Positions 49,130-59,325 of a stretch of 64,000 nt of DNA are shown one piece after another. Each line of letters starts with the position of its first letter. The first letter of the stretch is position 1. The notes beneath the pieces were generated by a model, which worked only from the letters and a program-made list of their open reading frames with translations, made no database searches and was not told where the DNA came from. A program made the position numbers and the translations under genes. Origin of the DNA: Arion vulgaris (lineage: Eukaryota > Mollusca > Gastropoda > Stylommatophora > Arionidae); the NCBI GenBank assembly GCA_020796225.1, contig CM036755.1, positions 10,957,994 through 11,021,993 of the forward strand, in the 5' to 3' direction.

Positions 49130-49885
49130 TTTCATAACAATTCAAGTGCCACTGGAGAACTATCAACAAATTTTAGAGCCGAACAACAGGCAATTGTGGA
49201 TGCCTCAAAAATACTGCAGCAAAGAAACATCCAAACAACAAACTTGTCTTCCTTTGCGACTGCTTGTCAGTCCTGCAGGCCACACAAAGGGAACCACAAG
49301 ATAACATGGAAAGAGAGCTAACACTACAGCTAAACAAGCTCTCAGAACACAACAAAATTATTCTCCAGTGGATACCAGCCCACTGTGGAGTTCCAGGAAA
49401 TGAGAGAGCAGACATGCTGGCTAAGGAGGGAACAAAACTTACACAACAGAAACACCCAGTATCACTACCAGAAATCAAGACACATATCAAAAGAAAGTAC
49501 AAAGAGGTATGGAGGCAACAAACCCACAGCAAACACCCACAAGATCCCATCAGCAGACTAAACAGAAAACAGCACACAACAATCTTTTGCCTAAGAACAG
49601 GTCACTGCAGGCTCAACCACCACATGCACAGAATAAAGCAAGCTCAGACTGCACAGTGTGCATGCCAGACAGAAACACAGACTCCAGAGCACATCCTGCA
49701 GTCATGTCCAACATACATACACCAACGAAATGAAACATGGCCTCATGAACAAAGCTTACAGACCAAGCTATGGGGAACTCTCGAAGAACTCCAACTGACA
49801 TGCAGCTTCATAGAGGCAACCCATCTCATGATTTAGACGAGCATACGAAACCGAACGCAAAGAAGAAGAAGAAGAAGATGTTTCA
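49130..49885 (+). mobile_element. LINE-D 3' end with RNase H domain
   Basis: Contains the RNase H relic below, a stop at 49834-49836, and the 3' terminus GCATACGAAACCGAACGCAA AGAAGAAGAAG. Other copies of the same 3' end: 56862-56975 and 63655-63800 (minus). Confidence 0.9.
49133..49836 (+). pseudogene. LINE-D ORF2 C-terminus: RNase H and Cys/His tail
   Basis: About 230 codons with one frameshift near 49242. SSATGELSTNFRAEQQAIVD has the second RNase H acidic residue (Glu); VFLCDCLSVLQA has the third (Asp, where the family usually has TDSLS); LQWIPAHCGVPGNERADMLA has the conserved His and final Asp. Then TTIFCLRTGHCRLNHHMHRI and CACQTETQTPEHILQSCPTY, a CxC...H...C zinc-binding-like tail. The first RNase H Asp lies upstream and is missing, so the copy is 5' truncated and dead. 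RNase H at the ORF2 C-terminus suggests an I/R1/Jockey-group LINE. Confidence 0.88.
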
Positions 49886-49984
49886 TAATGTAAAACATAA
49901 GATATTACCAAAATAAATTGTTAAAAAATATATTTTTTATTTTTAAGATGTCTAATCTAGTTGAATAAAGCATGCTTTTTTGTT

Positions 49985-50132
49985 CTTCTTCTTCTGCCTC
50001 CGCCTGCTATGAATTCATGCGTAGTCAGGGAACCTTTTATGGCGTATCTGACTGATTTCTGCGTGAAAGCCGATTAACCGTGTGTAAGTTGTCCCTAGCC
50101 ATTCAGGCGAACCTTCTCCGACTTCAGTGGTA
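49985..50132 (-). mobile_element. SINE-E
   Basis: TTCTTCTTCTGCCTCCGCCT, GCTATGAATTCATGCGTAGT, CTGACTGATTTCTGCGTGAA, CGACTTCAGTGGTAAG. Confidence 0.8.
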
Positions 50133-50775
50133 AGAAAATGCTTTTATTACACCGACATTTCCGAACGGCCGCCATTTTGGATAATCTCTGCCGACGAATT
50201 TTCACTTGCTCTTGTAAAAAATCACACATTTGCTTAAAAAATTGCATCTAGTGACTCAGATTACTGTCCTAATCAAGACTATAAGTGTTAGTTCTTTATG
50301 GGCTGCTTACTAGACCAGTTCTGCATCATTTTCTCTTATTTATGTATTATTTATTAATTGGTGTCTTCAAAATATGGAAATATTTAGAAGTTACAAATTT
50401 CCTAATTACTGCATTATTTATTGTCCAAACAACTTCATGTTTGTATATATTGTGTAAATATGAAGGTACTAAGAGAGTATATTAATAGTTTTCATGATAT
50501 ATTTCATACTTATTTTTTTCCTTCTTTGTGATTGTATAATTATTTGAAATTTGTTTTAAAATCTATTTTTAGCATCACCAAAATTAGGTCACTGATATCA
50601 CATATTACATAACACTGATATTAAAATCACATATCATGATAGTACATTCAATTAGCTTTCCAATCATATATAAAATGCCTATGTTCAATTCATGGAGTAT
50701 ATATTGCTTCTAGTAATAGAGCAGGACTTCACAAATAACAAAAAAACCTTAAAAACCCACGAACGGTTAAGAGTT
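50133..50775. other. No gene recognised
   Basis: Very AT-rich, unique-looking. A 66-codon plus-strand frame is hydrophobic but unsupported. Confidence 0.4.
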
Positions 50776-51664
50776 AACCAAACTCATATACAAACTCATA
50801 TACAAACTCATATACAAACTCATATACAAACCCATATACAAACCCATATACAAACTCATTAACCAAACCCATATACAAACTCATAACAAACCCATATACA
50901 AACCCATATACAAACTCATATATAAACCCATATACAAACTCATATATAAACCCATATACAAACCCATATACAAACCATTAACCAAACCCATATACAAACT
51001 CATAACAAACCCATATATAAGCCCATATACAAACTCATATACAAACCCATATACAAACTCATATACAAACCCATATACAAACTCATATACAAACCCATAT
51101 ATAAACCCATATACAAACTCATGTACAAACCCATATACAAACTCATATACAAACCCATATACAAACTCATTAACCAAACCCATATACAAACCCATATACA
51201 ACCCATATACACACTCATATACAAACTCATTAACCAAACCCATATACAAACCCATATACAAACCCATATACAAACTCATTAACCAAACCCATATACAAAC
51301 TCATATATAAACCCATATATAAGCCCATATACAAACTCATTAACCAAACCCATATACACACTCATATACAAACTCATATACAAACCCATATACAAACTCA
51401 TTAACCAAACCCATATACAAACCCATATACAAACCCATATACAAACTCATTAACCAAACCCATATACAAACTCATAACAAACCCATATATAAACCCATAT
51501 ACAAACCCATATACAAACCATTAACCAAACCCATATACAAACCATTAACCAAACCCATATACAAACTCATATACAAACTCATATACAAACTCATATATAA
51601 ACTCATACAAACCCACATACAAACTCATATACAAACTCATATACAAACTCATATATAAACGAAA
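50776..51664. repeat. Large minisatellite, 12-bp base unit
   Basis: About 70 copies of ACCCATATACAA / ACTCATATACAA with interspersed ATTAACCA units that give irregular higher-order spacing (48-108 bp). Minus-strand frames (YMGLYMSL repeats) are artefacts. Confidence 0.95.
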
Positions 51665-52249
51665 TGGGTGTTAACCTCTAGTGCTGTATCCTGCAATATT
51701 CTTTCTGATATAAGCCTGTACCAATTAATGTTTCCCACACGCGCTCGTGTACACGCACACACGCGCGCGCACACAGATCCTATTAACCGCTAAATATCTT
51801 AAAGAGTCCTGTCGACCCTGTTTTCGCATCAGTCCTTCCCCCCTCAAACAACCGGGGCGGCTCGACCCAACTAATTGGCAACAACGTCAAACGTTTCCAA
51901 GTCATGCATGGTTTTTCAATAAATTTCCTAGTGATGGTATATATATACATGTCAAATATTAGAGTCTTTCTCTATTTCTCTCTCTCTCTCTCTCACTCTC
52001 GCTCTCTCATATATAACTGAACCTCCCCCACCATCCCATTTAATAATTAATTTTGCTGCTGCAGGAAATGGTGACACAGTTTCTGTTCAGACACCGGAAA
52101 CTCGTCATAGACATCTGCACTTATTAATCATGGGCGTCCACATATATTTTGGAAGGGGGAGGGGGAGGGGGAAGAAGGGTTGAATGAAAAAATTTGAGTT
52201 GGTAGTTTACCATGGGGAAAATAAGACCAGATTCGCATTAAACTGCCAC
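51665..52249. other. No gene recognised
   Basis: Contains a CA/CG-rich run (51740-51775) and a (TC)n run (51966-52012), otherwise nothing recognised. Confidence 0.45.
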
Positions 52250-52508
52250 CCCGTGTGGTGCCGGGGCCCGCAAGGGAAGTAAAGAATAGTACCACTACGA
52301 CCTACAAGGCATGTCGTAAGAGGCGACTGATGTAGGGCCGAGGAAACTACCCTAATAAATAAAAAGCATCGTAGAAATCGAAAGTTCTGGCCTACTTGTA
52401 GGCGCATAACTGACACAGCATACAAACGCTCTTAGGCGCAGATCACACACAAATCACACAGATTGGTTAACAAGTAGTCGATACGGAGGGCTCTAAGAAA
52501 AAGAAGAA
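52250..52508 (+). mobile_element. SINE-B, full length
   Basis: CCCGTGTGGTGCCGGGGCCC, CATGTCGTAAGAGGCGACTG, AACTACCCTAATAAATAAAA, GGCCTACTTGTAGGCGCATA, end with AAGAAAAAGAAGAA. A good reference copy. Confidence 0.92.
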
Positions 52509-52700
52509 TAATTACACTGTTTTATCAAAGAAGTCGAGAGGAAGACCACGAAAAAGATGGTTAGATGCCATAGCAAAATCTTGTCAGAGAGCAAAAATAA
52601 CAAACACCCAAGCCAACAGAACAGCGCAAGACAAAAACAGAAAACTACGATACTGGGCAACAACTCGGTAACAATGTGATGACAATAGAAGTAGAAGTAG
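52509..52700 (+). mobile_element. LINE-C 3' end
   Basis: GAGGAAGACCACGAAAAAGA (RGRPRKR), ATAGCAAAATCTTGTCAGAG, CAACTCGGTAACAATGTGAT, and a tail of AGAAGT units. Immediately followed by an array. Confidence 0.85.
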
Positions 52701-52709
52701 AAGATGAGT

Positions 52710-53490
52710 TTAGATTTGTACTTGGTTGATGGAGAGTCTGTGTACTTGGTTGATGGAGAGTCTGTGTACTTGGTTGATGGAGAGTCTGTGTACTTGGTTG
52801 ATGGAGAGTCTGTGTACTTGGTTGATGGAGAGTCTGTGTACTTGGTTGATGGAGAGTCTCTGTGTACTTGGTTGATGGAGAGTCTCTGTGTACTTGGTTG
52901 ATGGAGAGTCTCTGTGTACTTGGTTGATGGAGAGTCTCTGTGTACTTGGTTGATGGAGAGTCTGTGTACTTGGTTGATGGAGAGTCTGTGTACTTGGTTG
53001 ATGGAGAGAGTCTGTGTACTTGGTTGATGGAGAGTCTGTGTACTTGGTTGATGGAGAGTCTGTGTCCTTGGTTGATGGAGAGTCTGTGTACTTGGTTGAT
53101 GGAGAGTCTCTGTGTACTTGGTTGATGGAGAGTCTCTGTGTGCTTGGTTGATGGAGAGTCTCTGTGTACTTGGTTGATGGAGAGTCTCTGTGTACTTGGT
53201 TGATGGAGAGTCTCTGTGTACTTGGTTGATGGAGAGTCTCTGTGTACTTGGTTGATGGAGAGTCTGTGTACTTGGTTGATGGAGAGTCTGTGTACTTGGT
53301 TGATGGAGAGTCTGTGTACTTGGTTGATGGAGAGTCTGTGTACTTGGTTGATGGAGAGAGTCTGTGTACTTGGTTGATGGAGAGTCTGTGTACTTGGTTG
53401 ATGGAGAGTCTGTGTACTTGGTTGATGGAGAGTCTGTGTACTTGGTTGATGGAGAGTCTGTGTACTTGGTTGATGGAGAATCTGTGTACT
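52710..53490. repeat. Minisatellite, 24/26/28-bp unit
   Basis: About 31 copies of TGTACTTGGTTGATGGAGAG TCTC with length variants (TCTG, TCTCTG, GAGTCTG). It sits exactly between two LINE-C fragments. The 352-codon minus-strand frame is an artefact. Confidence 0.96.
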
Positions 53491-53830
53491 TGGGAGTTAT
53501 AAGAAATGAAGAAATTAGAACAGTCGGAACAACACCTGTTGTTAGATTCATTGAAAAAAGAGACTCAAATGGTTTGGCAACTTGGCGAGGATGAACCCGA
53601 ATACACCAGTTGCAAGAGCTTACAACCTGAAAATTGAATCAAGAGGAAGGGGCAGACCAAGAAAAGAATAGATTGATGAAGGTACAGACATCTTAAAACT
53701 CTACAATACCACAACATATCAAGTGACCGAGCGTGCACTCTCTCGGAAACCGATCATCAGTTAAACCTGCTACGCCTAACGGAAAAAAGAACACAAGAAA
53801 GAAGAAGAAACAACAGAAGGAAGAACACAA
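53491..53830 (+). mobile_element. LINE-C C-terminus and 3' UTR
   Basis: IRNEEIRTVGTTPVVRFIEK then frameshifted WFGNLARMNPNTPVARAY, RGRGRPRK, then CTGCTACGCCTAACGGAAAA. Same subfamily as 35882-36762 (CGATCATCAGTTAAACCTG). Confidence 0.88.
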
Positions 53831-53874
53831 GTTTTATCAACACTATCTTGAAAGAATAGGCCAGGACAAAAGCA

Positions 53875-54107
53875 GCATTCCAGAAAATGAGAAACATTAT
53901 ATGCAACAAGTCATTACCAATTGAGATCAGAATGAGAGTTATACAGTGCTACATAGAACCAATACTGACATACGGACAGCGAGTCATGGACAATAAACAA
54001 ACAGATCGAGAAATCTCTGAGGGCCACAGAGATGTGGTTTTACAGAAGAATGATGAGAATCCCATGGACTGCTAAAATGACTAATGTGGAGGTGTTGAAT
54101 GAGGTCC
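53875..54107 (+). mobile_element. LINE-E ORF2 fragment
   Basis: MRNIICNKSLPIEIRMRVIQ, CYIEPILTYG, then frameshifted WTINKQT and EMWFYRRMMRIPWTAKMTN, VEVLNE. The PILTYGxxxWT and YRRMxRIPWT motifs are typical of non-LTR ORF2. SINE-B follows directly. Confidence 0.85.
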
Positions 54108-54641
54108 GCTCGTGTGGTGCCGGGGCCTGCAAGGGAAGCAAAGAATAGTACCAGTTAACAGTTATATCAGTTATATGAGGACTATCATCATAGCACTCCG
54201 GACATGTCCATAGGTGCTCCGATCTCCGCCTCAGTAAATCCAGCAGCGTCCAGCGACCCAACACGCCAGTTCGATGTTGATTAATCAATCTCTTTGCATA
54301 TTTAGTATGTCGTTCTTTTCGGGCTGCACCAATATTGACACCCATCTCTTTCAATCTGGTCAGCGAGTGGGATTCACAGCCCTGAAACTCCTCTGTTCGG
54401 AAAGACTCTCTCAATGCGTAGTAGAATAGTACCACTGCGACTTACAGGGCATGTCGTAAGAGGCGACTGATGTAGGACCTAGAGAAGTTACCCTAGTAAA
54501 TAAAAAGCATCGCAGAATTCGGATATGCTGGCCTACTTGTAGGCGCATAACTGGCACAACGTATAATCGCGCTTAGGCTCAGATCACATACAAATCACAC
54601 TGGTTAACAAGTAGTCGATATGGAGCGTTCGAAGAAGACGA
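54108..54641 (+). mobile_element. SINE-B, split by repeat K
   Basis: CGCTCGTGTGGTGCCGGGGC, AAGAATAGTACCA, then repeat K, then AGAATAGTACCACTGCGACT, CATGTCGTAAGAGGCGACTG and the 3' end TGGAGCGTTCGAAGAAG. Confidence 0.92.
54154..54422 (-). mobile_element. Repeat K, nested in SINE-B
   Basis: Perfect 12-bp duplication AGAATAGTACCA (54142-54153 and 54423-54434). Minus strand: LRESFRTEEFQGCESHSLTR, LKEMGVNIGAARKERHTKYA, KRLINQHRTGVLGRWTLLDL, LRRRSEHLWTCPECYDD. Clean 85-codon peptide, probably a LINE ORF terminus (retroposed), but its family is unknown to me. Confidence 0.85.
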
Positions 54642-54647
54642 AAAATG

Positions 54648-55675
54648 AGATCCAGACACAGAGAAAATATGATCAATATAAGACAGACACAGAGAAAATA
54701 TGATCAATATAAGACAGACACAGAGAAAATATGATCAATATAAGAAAGACACAGAGAAAATATGATCAATATAAGACAGACACAGAGAAAATATGATCAA
54801 TATAAGACAGACACAGAGAAAATATGATCAATATAAGACAGACACAGAGAAAATATGATCAATATAAGACAGACACAGAGAAAATATGATCAATATAAGA
54901 CAGACACAGAGAAAATATGATCAATATAAGAAAGACACAGAGAAAATATGATCAATATAAGACAGACACAGAGAAAATATGATCAATATAAGACAGACAC
55001 AGAGAAAATATGATCAATATAAGAAAGACACAGAGAAAATATGATCAATATAAGAAAGACACAGAGAAAATATGATCAATATAAGACAGACACAGAGAAA
55101 ATATGATCAATATAAGAAAGACACAGAGAAAATATGATCAATATAAGAAAGACACAGAGAAAATATGATCAATATAAGAAAGACACAGAGAAAATATGAT
55201 CAATATAAGACAGACACAGAGAAAATATGATCAATATAAGACAGACACAGAGAAAATATGATCAATATAAGACAGACACAGAGAAAATATGATCAATATA
55301 AGACAGACACAGAGAAAATATGATCAATATAAGACAGACACAGAGAAAATATGATCAATATAAGAAAGACACAGAGAAAATATGATCAATATAAGACAGA
55401 CACAGAGAAAATATGATCAATATAAGACAGACACAGAGAAAATATGATCAATATAAGAAAGACACAGAGAAAATATGATCAATATAAGACAGACACAGAG
55501 AAAATATGATCAATATAAGACAGACACAGAGAAAATATGATCAATATAAGAAAGACACAGAGAAAATATGATCAATATAAGAAAGACACAGAGAAAATAT
55601 GATCAATATAAGAAAGACACAGAGAAAATATGATCAATATAAGACAGACACAGACAAAATATGATAAATATAAGA
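54648..55675. repeat. Minisatellite, 31-bp unit
   Basis: About 33 highly uniform copies of AGACACAGAGAAAATATGAT CAATATAAGAC (or AAGAA). The most homogeneous array here, so probably young. Confidence 0.97.
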
Positions 55676-56165
55676 AAGAGGTAGTCATCATTTTTCTGAC
55701 GTGATGAGAAAGGGAGGTTTAAAACACATTGTAACAACTGGTAAAATCGAGGGGAGACGAGATAGGGGAAGAGAGAGAGAGAGAAAACATTTTAGACAGC
55801 CTGACTTCATGGCACGGTAAAGCGTCAACATCTGATATCTTCTTCTTTGCGTTCGTTCTTTACGACCAATTTTAACCACTCTTTGTGATATATTTGATCT
55901 TTGCCAAGAACGTGTATACGTTGCACATTGGTTTGTTAGGCCCCTAAACGCATAGACTTCACATGTTTAGAACACGTGCATCCGATTTCAGGCAAACCTC
56001 CGTAGTCGCCTCTTACGACATGCGTGGCAGGTAACAGTGGTTCTATTCTTTACACCCCAAATGTAGGCCCCGGTAACCACTCGGGCGAACATCTGAGATG
56101 ATAGCAAACACCAAAGATTTGTGAAGATCCATGATCGCCTACTCCAGCCGGCACGGCACCTGATA
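55676..56165 (+). mobile_element. LINE-E C-terminus, split by SINE-A
   Basis: VVIIFL-RDEKGGLKHIVTTG, KIEGRRDRG-RERENILDSLT, SWHGKASTSD, [SINE-A], MIANTKDL and ending CCAGCCGGCACGGCACCTGA. Same order as 5660-5876. Confidence 0.9.
55839..56087 (-). mobile_element. SINE-A, full length, nested in LINE-E
   Basis: 12-bp duplication AACATCTGATAT (55827-55838) / AACATCTGAGAT (56088-56099), one mismatch. The uninterrupted site is at 5745-5757 (inverted), confirming ends. Confidence 0.95.
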
Positions 56166-56627
56166 ATGATAATCTAGAAACTCCATTCAATCACAAGTTA
56201 TTATATGTCACAAGCTTCTTCTCTGTCTGGGTCACGGAGGTAGATTTGTTTGTGACCCCGAATAGCAGGAAGTAAGTTGCGGTGACCGTAACCTTGAACT
56301 GTCAACCGCTGATATCCACTAATTCCGTGCGCACGTTATTGCGCATGCGTTATGTCCAAAAAATTCTCACGAAAGTACGTTAAAGAAAAAAAATACAAAA
56401 CAATAAAAGAGATTAGTTGGGAGAATTGCATTTTTCTCAAACAAATCTAACATTTTTTGTTTATATTGTATTTCGATGGAGAATATTTTATGTGTGTTGC
56501 ATATGTTCATTGTTTTCTTTGTTGATTCGTGTTTGTGTTTGTGATTTCATTATTTTGTTGATATATTTTGTTTCTGAATTGTTTTATTTGTTTTGCCTGT
56601 TTGTTCTTTTGTTGTTAAATTTTTTTA
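56166..56627. other. No gene recognised
   Basis: AT-rich. A 101-codon plus-strand frame (56417-56722) is Phe/Leu/Cys-rich, runs into SINE-F and is not credible. Confidence 0.4.
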
Positions 56628-56855
56628 GAGTCTCTTGGCTAAGTGGTTACGCTTTTGCAATGCGTGGTTCGAATCCGGACCTCGCCTTTCTGTTCACGGC
56701 TGCATTTTTCCGGAGACCCTAGGATTGTTGCAGGAACTACAGAGATCGTGCTTTGTGCAATACTCTCGACAAGTGACGTACCATTTCTGTGGAGAGGGAC
56801 TGAGCTATATGTGGTAAAGCCCGGTACAATGAAGTCAATCCTTCGGCTTTTATAC
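56628..56855 (+). mobile_element. SINE-F, full length
   Basis: AGAGTCTCTTGGCTAAGTGG with TGGCTAAGTGGTTACGC as A box, GTGGTTCGAATCC as perfect B box, AGGATTGTTGCAGGAACTAC, GTGGAGAGGGACTGAGCTAT, GAAGTCAATCCTTCGGCTTT. Best-kept head of this family. Confidence 0.9.
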
Positions 56856-56861
56856 CCGTCT

Positions 56862-56976
56862 TTCCAAGCTATGGGGAACTCTTCGAGGAACTTCAACTGA
56901 CATGTAGCTTCATAGAGGTAACCAATCTCATGGTTTAGACTAGCATACGAAACCGAACGCAAAGAAGAAGAAGAAG
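56862..56976 (+). mobile_element. LINE-D 3' terminus
   Basis: AAGCTATGGGGAACTCTTCG, ACTTCAACTGACATGTAGCT, CATACGAAACCGAACGCAAA, (GAA)n. Heavily 5' truncated; abuts SINE-F. Confidence 0.88.
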
Positions 56977-57069
56977 ATCCGCTTTTATTTATTTTTTGTT
57001 AGTTGGTCTCTGACTTAGAAAGTATGGGTACCCATTCTCAGCCATGGTGACTGAAGACTCGAATGTAAC

Positions 57070-57376
57070 TGGAATTGAACATCATGTGGTATGCCTCTAG
57101 AACGTCACTTTCTTACATTGAACATCATGTGGTATTGCCTCTAGAACGGCACTTTCTTACATTGAACATCATGTAGTATGCCTCTAGAACGTCACTTTCT
57201 TACATTGAACATCATGTGGTATTGCCTCTAGAACGTCACTTTCTTACATTGTGGTATTGCCTCTAGAACGTCACTTTCTTACATTGAACATCATGTGGTA
57301 TTGCCTCTAGAACGTCACTTTCTTACATTGAACATCATGTGGTATGCCTCTAGAACGTCACTTTCTTACATTTAAA
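57070..57376. repeat. Minisatellite, 44-bp unit
   Basis: Seven copies of ACATTGAACATCATGTGGTA TTGCCTCTAG plus AACGTCACTTTCTT; one copy lacks TTGAACATCATG. Confidence 0.95.
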
Positions 57377-57414
57377 TTAAACATTCCAACTTGTTATCTT
57401 AGCTAACTATTGTA

Positions 57415-57525
57415 AACGGCAGCAGAAGCGGGACGTCTGGCCTATGAGAAAGAGATATTCCGAAGGACTGGTAGGGTGGCAAAACTCTGCTCAAGACAAT
57501 CTATTGTATGATGATGATGGTGATA
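57415..57525 (+). mobile_element. LINE-F 3' end
   Basis: GCAGCAGAAGCGGGACGTCT, GGCCTATGAGAAAGAGATAT, CTCTGCTCAAGACAATCTAT, TGATGATGATGG tail. Confidence 0.82.
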
Positions 57526-57578
57526 ATGAGATTGCACCACAACGGAGGTCATGTTGATCTTTGCTTCATTATCTAGAT

Positions 57579-57955
57579 CAGCGTTTCCCAAACTGGGGTT
57601 CCCAGACCCCTGGATGTCCGCGAGGTACTCACAGGAGGTCCTCAAGCGCTTGAAGAAATATTATGATCTTTGACATTTCAAACAGAACAAATAAAGTTTA
57701 AAAACATGTATAAAAACAGTGGAAAACTAGTTCCGCTGCGAAATAAAAGGACCCGGACTAGACCGGAGTCTAAATGTCTGACAGGACAAAATAAAAGACT
57801 ATTTGAAGTTTCCACAGTCTGTAAACATTGTTTACTATTGTAACACAAAGATAATTCATTCCTGTCCATTTTCATATATAGATTCTTTTGGGGTCGACGG
57901 CAGCAAAATGTATTTAAAAGGTGGTCCGCTGTAATGCAAAGTTTGGGAACCGCTG
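57579..57955. mobile_element. hAT-3, full length, unexpanded
   Basis: 8-bp duplication ATCTAGAT (57571-57578) / ATCTAGAC (57956-57963). Ends CAGCGTTTCCCAAACTGGGG and CAAAGTTTGGGAACCGCTG (about 15 bp paired). 377 bp, non-coding, inverted relative to 32337-32726. Confidence 0.92.
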
Positions 57956-58017
57956 ATCTAGACTAATCGATATCCAGGGGCGTACTACTAGGAACTGAAA
58001 CAAGGCTTGACAAAATA

Positions 58018-58246
58018 GATGTAATGTCCTGACTGATCTTAGAAAGCACAAATAATTTCTGCGTCCTCTCCGCCCCCTTCCTTTACTCCTTCCCTTCTCA
58101 AATCCTCTGTGTTGACTCATCGAGAACAACACTCACCTCCCCTCCTTCCAACCGGAAGACTATGATACCCGCATCCTGTCCCCACTATTACGAGTCTTCC
58201 TGTCCAAATTGAACCTCTCCATACATCTTTTACCTCCTATTGTTGA
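58018..58246. repeat. Low-copy direct duplication, left copy
   Basis: TAATGTCCTGACTGATCTTA, ACGAGTCTTCCTGTCCAAAT and CCTATTGTTGAC recur at 58508-58810. SINE-B lies between the copies. Confidence 0.75.
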
Positions 58247-58505
58247 CTTCTTCTTCATCCAACGCTCCATATCGACCACTCGTTAAACCACCCTGTGATT
58301 TGTATGTGATCTGAGCCTAAGAACGATTGTATGTTGTGCCAGTTATGCGCCTATAAGTAGTCCACCACATCCGATTGCTGCTACTTTTTTTATTTACTAG
58401 GATAGCTTCCCTAGGTCCTACATAAGCCGCCTCTTACGACATGCCTTGTAGGTTGCAATGTAACTATTCTTTGCTCCCCTTTCTAACCCCGGTAACACAC
58501 GGGCG
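58247..58505 (-). mobile_element. SINE-B, full length
   Basis: CTTCTTCTTCATCCAACGCT, CTGAGCCTAAGAACGATTGT, TACTAGGATAGCTTCCC, CCGCCTCTTACGACATGCC, head CCCGGTAACACACGGGCG. Confidence 0.9.
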
Positions 58506-58812
58506 ATAATGTCCTGACTGATCTTCCGAAGCACAAACCATTTCTACGCTTCCTTCCCCCCGCATCAGATCTATTTAACCCCCTCTCCCGTGTTTGACTT
58601 ATAGGAACCAAACCCACCTCTCCCCTTCCTGAGAGACCATCATACCCGCATCTTACCCCCCACTGTTACAACGAGTCTTCCTGCCAAAATCGAACCTCTC
58701 CGTATATATCATAGGTAAACACGTAAAAACAAAGTACTACAGTTTTACAAAATTGCAGTCTCCACCCTTTTTCGATAATCGTATATCTCATACATCCTAT
58801 TGTTGATTTTAA
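58506..58812. repeat. Low-copy direct duplication, right copy
   Basis: Second copy of 58018-58246 with an extra 100 bp (58692-58790) of AT-rich sequence. Confidence 0.72.
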
Positions 58813-59325
58813 AATTCTGTGCACTGGAAGACCCCGTACAAAATCATCAGGGTTTTCCAAATTAATATCCTTCCAGCCCTTTATAAAACCTATGACTCAT
58901 TCATGTTAGGGCATAACTTCGGTCGGATTTTTCTCTTTGGGGCGATACCAGCTCCAGGTCGGACATTATATCTTGATTTTATGGGTGTGGCGGCTAATGA
59001 CCCGTTTCCTTATTTCTGCATTTTGGCAGGATTCAATTTGCGAAAGGGAGTGACAACCCATGTCAATGATAAATGGTAATGGGCGTTTAGGGCAAATTAT
59101 CTCCCTTCGACGCCGACAAAGGGTCTTTGTGTTTCATATTAGATTAGTAGGAGCTGTACGGACGTGTGTATGTATGCAACACTTGTGTGTCAGTATGTGT
59201 GTGATTTTATGTAGTGATGTATGTATACCTGTATGCATGACGTGTAATTATTATGTTGTTTTGTTACATTTGGATGTGTGTATATATATGTTAAGTAGAA
59301 ACAACCAAGATATGCAAAGAAAAAC
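58813..59325. other. No gene recognised; one 86-codon frame
   Basis: A plus-strand frame 58819-59079 (starts MHWKTPYKIIRVFQINILPA) is the most protein-like unassigned frame in the window: mixed composition, no array. I see no homology and no splice context. TG-rich simple sequence follows (59160-59290). Confidence 0.35.

Noticed and set aside
49133..49836. Host ribonuclease H gene
   Set aside because: The RNase H motifs are followed by the LINE Cys/His tail and a (GAA)n 3' terminus, and the same arrangement recurs in several truncated copies.
50776..51664. Centromeric satellite or telomeric repeat
   Set aside because: The array is under 1 kb, its 12-bp unit is not a telomere motif, and neighbouring arrays have unrelated units.
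52493..53551. A 352-codon minus-strand frame (STKYTD-type repeats)
   Set aside because: Product of the 24/26-bp array between two LINE-C fragments.
54648..55675. CRISPR array
   Set aside because: Direct repeats are contiguous with no unique spacers, and the genome is eukaryotic. The same reasoning applies to all other arrays here.
58819..59079. 86-codon plus-strand frame as an exon
   Set aside because: Composition is protein-like, but there is no homology I can name and no supporting splice signals. It would need transcript evidence.
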